From assembly GCF_900465315.1 (NCBI RefSeq), contig NZ_UBIX01000016.1: 64,000 bases of DNA; one strand, written 5' to 3'. The notes beneath the pieces are model-generated. The model worked only from the letters and a program-made list of their open reading frames with translations. It had not been told where the DNA came from and did not search any database. This DNA is from Asaia bogorensis_B (GTDB lineage: Bacteria; Pseudomonadota; Alphaproteobacteria; Acetobacterales; Acetobacteraceae). The translations under genes and the position numbers were made by a program. Of the stretch, positions 17,947 through 25,312 are shown piece after piece. Position 1 is the first letter of the stretch. Each line of letters opens with the position of its first letter.

Positions 17947-18827
17947 CCGCTTCGGAAAACTATACACCGCCGAGCGTCTGGACATGGGACAAACAGAATG
18001 GTGGCAAATTTGCCAGCACCAATCGCCCTGTCGCCGGGCCGACGCATGAAAAGAACCTCCCCGTAGGGCATCACCCGCTCCAGCTGTACTCACTGGGTAC
18101 GCCCAATGGGGTAAAGGTGACCATCATGCTGGAGGAACTCCTGGCCCTGGGACATGAGGAGGCGGAATATGATGCCTGGCTGATCAATATAGGGGATGGC
18201 GATCAGTTCGGATCGGGCTTTACAGCCATCAACCCGAATTCCAAGATCCCGGCGCTGGTTGACCAAAGCGGGGGCACCCCCCTGCCCGTCTTCGAATCAG
18301 GATCGATCCTGCTTTATCTCGCCGAGAAATTCGCGGCTTTTCTGCCTCGGGATGTTCCATCGCGTACGGCCTGTCTGAACTGGCTTTTCTGGCAGGTCGG
18401 CAGCGCACCCTATCTCGGCGGCGGCTTTGGCCATTTCTATGCCTACGCCCCTGAGAAGATCGAATATGCAATCAACCGGTTTGCCATGGAGACCAAACGT
18501 CAGCTGGACGTTCTCGACCGGCAGCTTGCCAAGCATGAATATATAGCAGGCGACACCTATACAATCGCCGATATGGCGATCTTTCCCTGGTATGGCGGCC
18601 TTGTTGAAGGCTGGCTCTATAATGATGCAGCACAGTTTCTGAGCGTTCAGGAGTATTCCCATGTGCAGGCGTGGTCAGCCCGGTTGCTTGAGCGCCCTGC
18701 TGTCCAGCGGGGCCGGATGGTGAACAGGCTCTCAGGCCCGCTCTCTTCCCAGCTTCGCGAACGCCATGACAGCTCGGATTTCGAGCTTAGAACGCAGGAC
18801 AAGTTGCCGAAAGACAGCGCGATCTGA
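17943..18827 (+). CDS. yghU: Glutathione S-transferase YghU-like
   Basis: A 294-residue protein matching YghU along its length: VWTWDKQNGGKFASTNRPV, then LPVGHHPLQLYSLGTPNGVK, INPNSKIPALVDQ, and the C-terminal GHFYAYAPEKIEYAINRF region. The last residues (RERHDSSDFELRTQDK) also match. YghU-type GSTs bind two glutathione molecules and have disulfide-bond reductase activity. It is the last gene of the detoxification cluster and ends before a strong hairpin shared with the opposing nrsF gene. Confidence 0.93.
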   Translation: MTASENYTPPSVWTWDKQNGGKFASTNRPVAGPTHEKNLPVGHHPLQLYSLGTPNGVKVTIMLEELLALGHEEAEYDAWLINIGDGDQFGSGFTAINPNSKIPALVDQSGGTPLPVFESGSILLYLAEKFAAFLPRDVPSRTACLNWLFWQVGSAPYLGGGFGHFYAYAPEKIEYAINRFAMETKRQLDVLDRQLAKHEYIAGDTYTIADMAIFPWYGGLVEGWLYNDAAQFLSVQEYSHVQAWSARLLERPAVQRGRMVNRLSGPLSSQLRERHDSSDFELRTQDKLPKDSAI

Positions 18828-18847
18828 TCGCTTCCACCCCGCCGCAT

Positions 18848-18872
18848 CGGGCGATGCACCCCGCATCGCCCG
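18848..18872. terminator. Bidirectional hairpin between convergent yghU and nrsF
   Basis: CGGGCGATGC (18848-18857) and GCATCGCCCG (18863-18872) form a perfect 10-bp GC-rich stem with a 5-base loop, lying in the 48-base gap between two convergent stop codons. There is no T-run on either side, so it may act as a transcript-end stabiliser or rho-independent terminator of moderate strength. Confidence 0.65.
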
Positions 18873-18875
18873 GAA

Positions 18876-19520
18876 CTACCAGCGTATCAGCCACGGCAAT
18901 ACCAGACGCGTGCTGCAGGCCACCAGCGCACAGGCCAATGAATACCAGACGACGAGATAAAGCGGGTCATCAAAGGGGCAGGCCAGAGCAAAGACGAGCG
19001 CACCAAAAGCCGCGCCGGCAATGCCTGTGACCCACGCCGTTCCGCGCACATCAACCGATGCGCCGCGACGCACGATAACACCCAGCGCGAGGACAGCGGG
19101 CAGAGCAAGCTCGACGATCTTGCGTGCACAGACCATGCCGTGCGCCGGATCAAGCCTGAGCCATAAGGCCTCTGGCCCAGCCTGAAGCGCATCCACAAGC
19201 CAGCCAAGAGCAAAAAGTACAAGAGCGGTCACGCCCAGCCAACGCAGCCCCTGCCGGGGCGAACGCGTCGGGTCGAGCGAGACCAGCGCCGAAGCAACGC
19301 CTAGCCCGACGATCAGCAGCAGCCCGATTGCCTTCCACCAGAAGCTCATCATGTGCATGGCATGGGGCATGTCGGGGCGCATCAGGCCAAACCCGAGCAC
19401 TGCACCAATCTCGACCCCGGCGAGAACCGCGAGGGTCAAGGCATCGCGCCAGAGCGAGCGCCTCCGGACGGGGCGAAGATCGGTTACAAACTGCTCGATC
19501 AGGGGATCATTCACCATCAT
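18876..19520 (-). CDS. nrsF: NrsF (DUF1109) membrane anti-sigma factor
   Basis: A 214-residue protein with about six transmembrane helices after a short basic cytoplasmic N-terminus (LIEQFVTDLRPVRRRS), the DUF1109/NrsF layout. NrsF holds its cognate ECF sigma factor at the membrane and releases it on oxidant or metal stress. Cys131 and Cys181 fall at the positions reported as the conserved sensing pair in Caulobacter NrsF. The start codon overlaps the sigma gene by 14 bases, so the two are coupled. It is the last gene of the msrB-msrA-sigF-nrsF operon. Confidence 0.88.
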   Translation of the reverse strand: MMVNDPLIEQFVTDLRPVRRRSLWRDALTLAVLAGVEIGAVLGFGLMRPDMPHAMHMMSFWWKAIGLLLIVGLGVASALVSLDPTRSPRQGLRWLGVTALVLFALGWLVDALQAGPEALWLRLDPAHGMVCARKIVELALPAVLALGVIVRRGASVDVRGTAWVTGIAGAAFGALVFALACPFDDPLYLVVWYSLACALVACSTRLVLPWLIRW

Positions 19521-20037
19521 TGCCTCCCATCACCAGAGTGCTCATACGACTCAACCCACGATGGATATTGACCTTCACCAGCGTCGCGGATTGCCCTGTG
19601 CGACGTGCTGCCTCCTCTATGCTCAAACCCTGCAACTTCACCAACCTGATCGCTTCTGCTGGCCCCGGCTTCAACTGCGCCAGAAGCTTTTCCAGTGCAT
19701 GAGCCGTGGTCACCTGTTCCTCGTGATCGCCCACAGCCACCGTCTCATCAAGCAGGGTCGTTTGTGTACGTCTCGCGGCCCGGAGGCGATCAATCCATTT
19801 GTAACGCGCAATGGCCGCAATCCACGGGCCGAATTTCTGGGAAGGATCGAAGGTGTGACGCTTCTCATGCACTGCCATAAGGGTGTCTTGCACGGCGTCA
19901 TCGACCATTGAGGGCGGCAGGCGTTTAAGGAAAAAACGGCGCAACCATGCCTGCGCCTCGCCCAGCACCAGGCGATAAGCCTGTGCATCTCCTGCCTGCG
20001 CGGCCTCCATCCAACGACTCCAATCCGCTTCTGTCAA
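19507..20037 (-). CDS. sigF: ECF sigma factor, SigF-type
   Basis: A 176-residue sigma-70 family protein with region 2 (about 20-85; MVDDAVQDTLMAVHEKRHTF then FGPWIAAIARYKWIDRLR) and region 4 (about 115-165; LVKLQGLSIEEAARRTGQSA). It has no region 1 or 3, as in ECF factors, and pairs with the NrsF anti-sigma. The start appears to be TTG at 20037, with AAGG about 11 bases upstream. The msrA gene ends 30 bases upstream, so the sigma is encoded inside the operon it probably drives, giving positive autoregulation. Confidence 0.87.
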   Translation of the reverse strand: MTEADWSRWMEAAQAGDAQAYRLVLGEAQAWLRRFFLKRLPPSMVDDAVQDTLMAVHEKRHTFDPSQKFGPWIAAIARYKWIDRLRAARRTQTTLLDETVAVGDHEEQVTTAHALEKLLAQLKPGPAEAIRLVKLQGLSIEEAARRTGQSATLVKVNIHRGLSRMSTLVMGGNDGE

Positions 20038-20067
20038 AAATCTGCTGCCTTCATGCGTGACCGAAGA

Positions 20068-20859
20068 TCATTTCCTACCGCTATCATTTGACATACGTAA
20101 AGACCCGGGCGCCGTAGAAAGTGCGAGGACTGGCTCTGTCCGCCAGCTTGCCGGAAAGCTGGCACGCAGTGCGTCCAGCCGCGGGGCATCATAGGTCTCG
20201 ATGTAGATATTATGCGGATAACGCGCGGCAAAATTCTGATGCTCTCTTTCCGCCCCGGTAAACGCCTTGTCAGGCTGAACATGCGTTGCGATGGGCTGGG
20301 CAAAGATATGGGCGGCATCAAGCTGCGCGATATAGGCCTCTGCCTCGCGCGCCTGTTGCGCTGTGCGCGTGAAGATGACGGATCGGTATTGTGGCCCCGT
20401 ATCGGGGAATTGCTGGTCGATCTGCGTCGGGTCCAGTGCCACGGTGAAGAATATCCGCATCAGCGTGCCAAAGCTGACGAGGGTCGGATCATACTCAACC
20501 TCAACCGATTCCGCATGACCGGTATCGCCTTCGCTGACGCGTTCATACTGGGCTGTATCACGCGCACCGCCGTCATATCCGGCTCGGGTGGCTGTGACGC
20601 CTCGCACATGCTGGAATATGCTTTGCACCCCCCAGAAACACCCTCCCGCAAAAACGACGCTGGATGGGGTCATCCCCGGACGGGAATCGTCGGGGGGTGC
20701 CGTCATCTGCCCGATGGGTTTGTCGTTACCGGTCTTTGCCACGATAACGGGCTCAGGCAAGGTCGGATAGGCAGATGCCCTTGAGGTGACCTCGTGCAGA
20801 ATTCCATAAAGGCTGAATGTGGCGAGCGCGACGCCAAGCACGTTTTTTCTGATCATCAT
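20068..20859 (-). CDS. msrA: Peptide-methionine (S)-S-oxide reductase MsrA
   Basis: A 263-residue protein with the catalytic GCFWG motif (Cys74) in VVFAGGCFWGVQ and the family stretch VSEGDTGHAESVEVEYDP. An N-terminal hydrophobic segment (about 8-22) suggests export or membrane anchoring, so it would repair methionine S-sulfoxide in the cell envelope. It starts 8 bases after msrB and precedes sigF by 30 bases. The N-terminal 65 residues are an extension relative to cytoplasmic MsrA. Confidence 0.93.
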   Translation of the reverse strand: MMIRKNVLGVALATFSLYGILHEVTSRASAYPTLPEPVIVAKTGNDKPIGQMTAPPDDSRPGMTPSSVVFAGGCFWGVQSIFQHVRGVTATRAGYDGGARDTAQYERVSEGDTGHAESVEVEYDPTLVSFGTLMRIFFTVALDPTQIDQQFPDTGPQYRSVIFTRTAQQAREAEAYIAQLDAAHIFAQPIATHVQPDKAFTGAEREHQNFAARYPHNIYIETYDAPRLDALRASFPASWRTEPVLALSTAPGSLRMSNDSGRK

Positions 20860-20867
20860 GCGAACTT

Positions 20868-21329
20868 TCAGACTGGCCTGAAGGTAAGGGCTGCGCCGTT
20901 CATGCAGTAGCGCAATCCGGTCGGTTGGGGACCGTCATCAAAGACATGGCCAAGATGACCACCGCATGTCGCGCACCGTACCTCCGTGCGCTCCATGCCA
21001 AGACTGTCATCCCCACGCTCCTGAACAGCATGGGGCAGCGCTGCCGTGAAACTTGGCCAGCCCGTCCCGCTTTCGAACTTGCTGCGTGAGTCAAATGCCG
21101 GCGTTGCGCAGCCTGCGCAGGCAAACCGCCCCTGTCGGTGTTCGTTCAGGAGCGGGCTGGACCAGGGTGCCTCTGTGCCAGCCTCACGCAGAATCTCGAA
21201 TTGCTCCGGTGTGAGCAGGCGCCGCCATTCAGCAGCACTATGCGTCACGGGATAAGGTTCTGCGCCCCAGGCGCGGCCCGACAGAGCCAGACAGACCGAA
21301 GCAAGGCAGAATTGTCGACGCGATGTCAT
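20868..21329 (-). CDS. msrB: Peptide-methionine (R)-S-oxide reductase MsrB, exported
   Basis: A 153-residue MsrB domain protein. The zinc Cys pairs are C71/C74 (CAGC) and C119/C122 (CATC), and the catalytic Cys142 is in RYCMNGAAL. The N-terminus MTSRRQFCLASVCLALSG is signal-peptide-like with a twin-arginine pair, and cleavage near GRAWGA is likely, so it acts on R-sulfoxides in the periplasm. The ATG at 21329 is chosen because it gives this signal peptide and lies just after a SigF-type promoter; the longer frame upstream would cross that promoter. Confidence 0.92.
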   Translation of the reverse strand: MTSRRQFCLASVCLALSGRAWGAEPYPVTHSAAEWRRLLTPEQFEILREAGTEAPWSSPLLNEHRQGRFACAGCATPAFDSRSKFESGTGWPSFTAALPHAVQERGDDSLGMERTEVRCATCGGHLGHVFDDGPQPTGLRYCMNGAALTFRPV

Positions 21330-21363
21330 GAACTTCGCCCTTTTGCTGAATTTCACAGCATCC

Positions 21364-21389
21364 TTCGTGCTGCACCTTGCAGAGGTTAC
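21364..21389 (-). promoter_or_regulatory. SigF-type promoter of the msrB-msrA-sigF-nrsF operon
   Basis: On the minus strand GTAACC (21389-21384), a 16-base spacer and CGAA (21367-21364). This matches the GTAACC-N16-CGAA form known for Caulobacter SigF promoters exactly. It ends 35 bases before the msrB start codon. Confidence 0.75.
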
Positions 21390-21423
21390 GGGCAGCCACA
21401 CTGTTTTTTTTTCGTTCCGTGCC

Positions 21424-21449
21424 GTAACTTTTAGGGGCCTGCGCACGAA
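21424..21449 (+). promoter_or_regulatory. SigF-type promoter of the cytochrome b / molybdoenzyme pair
   Basis: GTAACT (21424-21429), a 16-base spacer and CGAA (21446-21449), with one change from GTAACC. It lies 43 bases before the cytochrome b start codon and is back to back with the msrB promoter. Confidence 0.7.
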
Positions 21450-21492
21450 GGAAGCTCTGCCAGCCTCCAGAAGACTCAGGGAACGAACTGCC

Positions 21493-22116
21493 ATGTCACG
21501 ATCGCGACGCGCGCCCGCACCGATCATACGCCTCACCCATTGGGCAGGCGCGCTTGCCATGCTCGTCATGATCGGTAGTGGCTGGCAGATCTACAACGCC
21601 TCCCCTATCCTGCCTTTCGAATTCCCCGCTGCCATCACTCTTGGAGGCTGGCTTGGCGGCGGCATTGCCTGGCATTTTGCTGCCATGTGGGTGCTGATGG
21701 GGGCGGGGCTGATTTACGTCGTGTATGGCGTCGCAAGCGGGCATTTTCGCAATGACCTGCGCCCCGCAGGACCGCGATCTGTGATGAGGGATATAGGGCA
21801 GGCCCTGCGCCTGAAGCTCTCCCACAAGGCCGGTCACTACAACGCCGTGCAACGTGCGCTCTACACGGGCGTGCTTGTGGTGGCTGTGCTGACGGTTACG
21901 ACGGGCCTCTCGATCTGGAAACCCGTGCAACTTGGATGGCTGACCTGGTTATTCGGAGGCTACGACATTGCCCGGTGCATCCATTTTGCCATGATGAGCC
22001 TGATTGTGGGCTTTCTTTTGCTCCATGTCGCGCTTGCCCTGATGGTGCCTGCCACCTTGTGGGGCATGGTGTTCGGGCGACGCATGCCAGATAGCGACAA
22101 GGAGAGCGCATCATGA
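21493..22116 (+). CDS. Cytochrome b561-type membrane subunit
   Basis: A 207-residue protein with four predicted membrane helices and conserved His residues in TPI-type contexts (IIRLTHWAGALAMLVMIGSG near the N-terminus; GGYDIARCIHFAMMSLIVGF in helix 4). This is the di-haem cytochrome b561 (Ni-Fe hydrogenase/DUF4405-like) pattern. Its four-base overlap with the next gene, a periplasmic molybdoenzyme, suggests it passes quinol electrons to it, as MsrQ does for MsrP. The ATG at 21493 is used because the SigF-type promoter lies inside the longer upstream frame. Confidence 0.85.
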   Translation: MSRSRRAPAPIIRLTHWAGALAMLVMIGSGWQIYNASPILPFEFPAAITLGGWLGGGIAWHFAAMWVLMGAGLIYVVYGVASGHFRNDLRPAGPRSVMRDIGQALRLKLSHKAGHYNAVQRALYTGVLVVAVLTVTTGLSIWKPVQLGWLTWLFGGYDIARCIHFAMMSLIVGFLLLHVALALMVPATLWGMVFGRRMPDSDKESAS

Positions 22117-22862
22117 GCCCGCCGAAAATCGACCGGGCCGGTGTCGCGCCTGAGTTGCGCAAGCTCGAACGCAGGCTCTTCCTGCGGAACAGTCTTTCGC
22201 TTGGTGGGCTTTCCCTGCTGTCAGGCTGCGCACTGGACGATAATGCGTCGGTGGAACAGGCCCTCAGCCTAATGTCACGTTTCACCGACCGGATGCAGGC
22301 GCTTCTTTTCAGCCGTCAGCGCCTCGCAAGGGAATTTGACCCGTCACGCATCACACATCCCTTTCCATTCAATGCCTATTATGACGAGAGCGACATAAGG
22401 CTCGTCGAGACTTCATCCTGGCAGCTGGAGGTGAGCGGGCTTGTTTCAGACAAAAGCCCCTGGTCCGTCGCCCGGTTTCGTACCCTGCCGCAGAAAAGGC
22501 AGATCACGCGACATATCTGTGTGGAGGGGTGGAGCGCTATCGGAGATTGGTCGGGGGTTCCGCTCTCTGTATTCCTGCAACATGTCGGGGCCGATCTGCG
22601 GGCAAGATATGTGAACTTCCGCTGTTTTGATGATTACAGTACGAGTATCGACATGGCGACGGCACTTCATCCGCAAACAATCATGGCGCTGGATTTCGGC
22701 GGGAACCCTCTCCCACCCGCCTATGGCGCCCCGATGAAGATCCGCATCCCTACAAAACTCGGCTATAAAAACCCGAAATATCTCGCCTCTATCGAGGTCA
22801 CGAACCATTTCCCGGGCGGATATTGGGAAGACCAGGGGTATGACTGGTTCGGCGGTTCATAA
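22113..22862 (+). CDS. Periplasmic sulfite oxidase/MsrP-like molybdopterin enzyme
   Basis: A 249-residue protein with the oxidoreductase molybdopterin-binding domain. The Mo-ligand Cys136 is in RHICVEGWSAIGDWSGVPL, and PMKIRIPTKLGYKNPKYLAS follows, both characteristic of YedY/MsrP and related enzymes. The N-terminus has a twin-arginine-like RRLFLRNSLSLGG and a possible lipobox (LLSGC39), consistent with folded export. With its cytochrome b partner and SigF-type promoter, I infer methionine-sulfoxide reduction or a related S- or N-oxide activity in the envelope. The substrate is not provable from sequence. Confidence 0.87.
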   Translation: MSPPKIDRAGVAPELRKLERRLFLRNSLSLGGLSLLSGCALDDNASVEQALSLMSRFTDRMQALLFSRQRLAREFDPSRITHPFPFNAYYDESDIRLVETSSWQLEVSGLVSDKSPWSVARFRTLPQKRQITRHICVEGWSAIGDWSGVPLSVFLQHVGADLRARYVNFRCFDDYSTSIDMATALHPQTIMALDFGGNPLPPAYGAPMKIRIPTKLGYKNPKYLASIEVTNHFPGGYWEDQGYDWFGGS

Positions 22863-22878
22863 AAAATCACGCAGGCAT

Positions 22879-22904
22879 GTAACCTGCGGGCAGGCTGATG
22901 CGAA
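22879..22904 (+). promoter_or_regulatory. SigF-type promoter of the Met-rich repeat protein
   Basis: GTAACC (22879-22884), a 16-base spacer and CGAA (22901-22904), matching the other two sites in this cluster. It ends 67 bases before the ATG. The first half overlaps a small perfect hairpin (CGCAGG 22870-22875 with CCTGCG 22883-22888). Confidence 0.7.
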
Positions 22905-22970
22905 AGAAAAGATATCGGCAGAAGAAAACAACCGCCTGCCGGACAACCTGAAAAACACAGGATATCAATC

Positions 22971-23327
22971 ATGTCTTACCGCATAATCGCTCTCGCCTCA
23001 GTCTTTTCAGCTGCCTTGATCCTTGGCGCTTCTGCACAGGCACAGGACACCATGTCGCATGATGCGATGTCACATGACAGTATGGCTCATAATGCCATGT
23101 CCTCAAACGGCATGAAGAAGCACGCCATGACAAAAGACACGATGGCACCCCACGAGATGTCAAAGCAGTCAATGAGCAAGCAGGGCAGCATCATGAAATC
23201 TGATCATATGGGAATGGCGCATAATAATGCCATGTCGCATGGCTCGATGGAAAATAGCAGCATGGGGCATGACACAATGAACCAGAAACCGGCTGAGACG
23301 CACGATGGCATGACCAAGCCAAACTGA
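22971..23327 (+). CDS. Met/His-rich secreted pentapeptide (MXKDX-type) repeat protein
   Basis: A 118-residue protein with a clear signal peptide (cleavage near AQAQ) and a mature part made almost wholly of five-residue units of the form M-x-H/K-x-x (MSHDA, MSHDS, MAHNA, MTKDT and so on). I count 17 Met and about 10 His in roughly 94 mature residues. This fits the pentapeptide MXKDX repeat family. Such proteins could be sacrificial methionine sinks or metal (copper) binders. Its own SigF-type promoter ties it to the methionine-sulfoxide reductases beside it. Confidence 0.85.
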   Translation: MSYRIIALASVFSAALILGASAQAQDTMSHDAMSHDSMAHNAMSSNGMKKHAMTKDTMAPHEMSKQSMSKQGSIMKSDHMGMAHNNAMSHGSMENSSMGHDTMNQKPAETHDGMTKPN

Positions 23328-23483
23328 TCGGGACAAATGGATAACGTGACTGGGGGTGCTCGTGTCAGAACACCTCTCCGTCGCGCGCGCCCCTGACCAT
23401 GATGATTTGAAACCAAGGCACTCAGGCGGACCGCAAACGCTCACGCCATTCAATGAGCGCTCTCCAAAGGTAGCCTGTCCTTT

Positions 23484-23879
23484 CTAGCCAGCGACCAGCG
23501 CCCAGAGCGTTAGAAGCAGGCCCAGAAGCGAGATCATGAAAACCACGGTTCGCACAACAGGCACACCGGCGGCGTAAAGCGGCAGATAGATCACCCTTGC
23601 TGCCAGATAGATGCAGCTGCCCCATTGGGTCTTCCACCCCGCATGACCCGCGAGCAACGCCGCCAGCAGCGTCGCAAGGAAGAGGGGTAGCGTCTCGAAA
23701 AGATTCGCCTGCGCGCGCGCCAGACGTGCCGGTACAGGCTGCAATTGCGGCATCTTGCCGTCTCGTGCGCCCATATTCCATTCTGTGCCATACTGGCGCG
23801 TCTTGGCGGCTCCTGCCCAGAATATGTTCACCAGTGCCAGCAGAACCAGCCCCGCAATGACATAGAATTCGATACGCAT
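23484..23879 (-). CDS. MAPEG family membrane protein
   Basis: A 131-residue protein with four hydrophobic segments and the MAPEG-type signature (ARAQANLFETLPLFLATLLA, followed by YLAARVIYLPLYAAGVP). MAPEG proteins include microsomal glutathione transferases and related bacterial proteins of unknown role. It is adjacent to a catalase-like gene on the same strand, with an 89-base gap. Enzymatic activity cannot be assigned. Confidence 0.85.
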   Translation of the reverse strand: MRIEFYVIAGLVLLALVNIFWAGAAKTRQYGTEWNMGARDGKMPQLQPVPARLARAQANLFETLPLFLATLLAALLAGHAGWKTQWGSCIYLAARVIYLPLYAAGVPVVRTVVFMISLLGLLLTLWALVAG

Positions 23880-23968
23880 GATCAGGGGTCTTTCCTTCAG
23901 TTGGTAGCTTCACCGCGCAGGACCGCAGAGCGGGAAGCCGGCATATGTCCGATGGCCTGTCCGAAAAT

Positions 23969-25060
23969 TCAGGCGGGGATTTGCTCGATGCTGACCGGCT
24001 GGATTTCGGTTTGTCCGTTCCCACCGTGTCGAAAGGCAGATAGCGCTTTGTAGACCTGCATCCTCGCGCGCATGACCGAACCGAGTGGACGATGCGCACT
24101 GAGCCCCTGTGACGGGCGGAAAACCAGATGATCCTCAAAAAAGGCCGCGCGTTGGGCACTGAAGGCGTTCTGTACGGGGAAGCTCAGCCTACCTACTGAC
24201 CGAAAGGGGGCCTCATCGGCCGACCAGATGATTGAGGCATCCTCGATAGGTTGCGTCTCGGCGTTGTTCCAGAGCTGAACGCGAATGTCGAACACCACCT
24301 CTCGCCCACCGAAATAGGTGACCGTCTCATGCCGGAACCCGTCCTCATCATGATGGGGGTCGAGCCGCCATGATTGCAGGGCTTCGAGGTCCGGCATTAT
24401 CGGAAATGCCGCGATCTTGGCGACATAGGCACCATAACGCAGGGGGGCCTGACTGTAATATGGCTCGGAAAGCGGGTGGGAGTAGGGATGGCCGAGGAAA
24501 TCCGCCATGGGGCTTTGCGCACCCACATGACCAAGGGCATGATTGAGACCACGCGCCACAGACGAGACCGCACTCTTCACCCCTTCAGGCAAAGCGGCGG
24601 CCTTGCCGATCACCCCACCATCACGCAGGAAGCCTGCGGCCGTGCCCGATGGGAAAGTCGGGCCTGACGCCAGGATGAAATCCTGCGTTTCGGTGTCATG
24701 ACCGGGCAGTCTCTCCCCCCTAACTTCAAACAATTTGAGAGAAAGACCACGGTGAATGGAGACGCGATCGCCCAGCGTCTCACCTGCTCCCTGTGCAAAA
24801 CGTGCTGCAACGGGATACTGGCCTGGCGTGGCAAAAACGCCCTGGGCGAGTTCGTGAGGCAGATGCGCTGCAACATCGAGTGTGCCAACGGCCAGCGCCG
24901 TCGGTTTGGCATGGCTGGCACGCACCATGCGGCCCTCGCGTTTGCCGACCACACGGCTCTGCTCCATCATGCCATCAATGATGCCCTGAATGACATGCTG
25001 CTCGTCTTCCTCCGGCGTTTCGACATCCGGGGAAAAGCGCAAGGGCGGGTTGAGCATCAT
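23969..25060 (-). CDS. Catalase-related (SrpA-like) haem protein
   Basis: A 363-residue protein with the shortened catalase core (AVGTLDVAAHLPHELAQGVF, ARFAQGAGETLGDRVSIHRG, FILASGPTF, and AARVQLWNN-like segments near the C-terminus). Catalase-family members of this short type lack the C-terminal flavodoxin-like domain and often lack strong catalase activity. GGAACTTCAG precedes the two tandem ATG codons. It is divergent from the TonB-dependent receptor at 25313. I did not identify the haem-ligand Tyr with certainty. Confidence 0.8.
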   Translation of the reverse strand: MMLNPPLRFSPDVETPEEDEQHVIQGIIDGMMEQSRVVGKREGRMVRASHAKPTALAVGTLDVAAHLPHELAQGVFATPGQYPVAARFAQGAGETLGDRVSIHRGLSLKLFEVRGERLPGHDTETQDFILASGPTFPSGTAAGFLRDGGVIGKAAALPEGVKSAVSSVARGLNHALGHVGAQSPMADFLGHPYSHPLSEPYYSQAPLRYGAYVAKIAAFPIMPDLEALQSWRLDPHHDEDGFRHETVTYFGGREVVFDIRVQLWNNAETQPIEDASIIWSADEAPFRSVGRLSFPVQNAFSAQRAAFFEDHLVFRPSQGLSAHRPLGSVMRARMQVYKALSAFRHGGNGQTEIQPVSIEQIPA

Positions 25061-25271
25061 CTGAAGTTCCTGCAGTGCCAGTCTGCTCCTCCAACAGGCA
25101 GAACCTGTACAAGTTGCACGCAGGGAATAATGCCTGCCACTCGGTTAAGCCCTGCCGGGCAAGATCCCTGCACGACGCACGACTGGACTGCCAACCCTTA
25201 ACAGAAAGTTATGGGTTGAATGTCGTTCCGAAATCGACACGAGAGCAGCGGGTTGCCCATATTGGTTCGAT

Positions 25272-25287
25272 ATCGCAATGTTGCGAT
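25272..25287. promoter_or_regulatory. Palindrome upstream of the first TonB-dependent receptor
   Basis: ATCGCAA-TG-TTGCGAT is a 7-bp perfect inverted repeat with a 2-base spacer. It ends 25 bases before the receptor ATG, a typical repressor position. It is not a Fur box. No regulator can be assigned. Confidence 0.4.
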
Positions 25288-25312
25288 TGTTACCGGCCCC
25301 AGGAGCAGCGTC

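Noticed and set aside
25262..25295. Fourth SigF-like site (minus strand GTAACA then CGAA) near the first TonB receptor
   Set aside because: The spacer is 18 bases, not 16, and the -35 deviates; outside the pattern of the three accepted sites.
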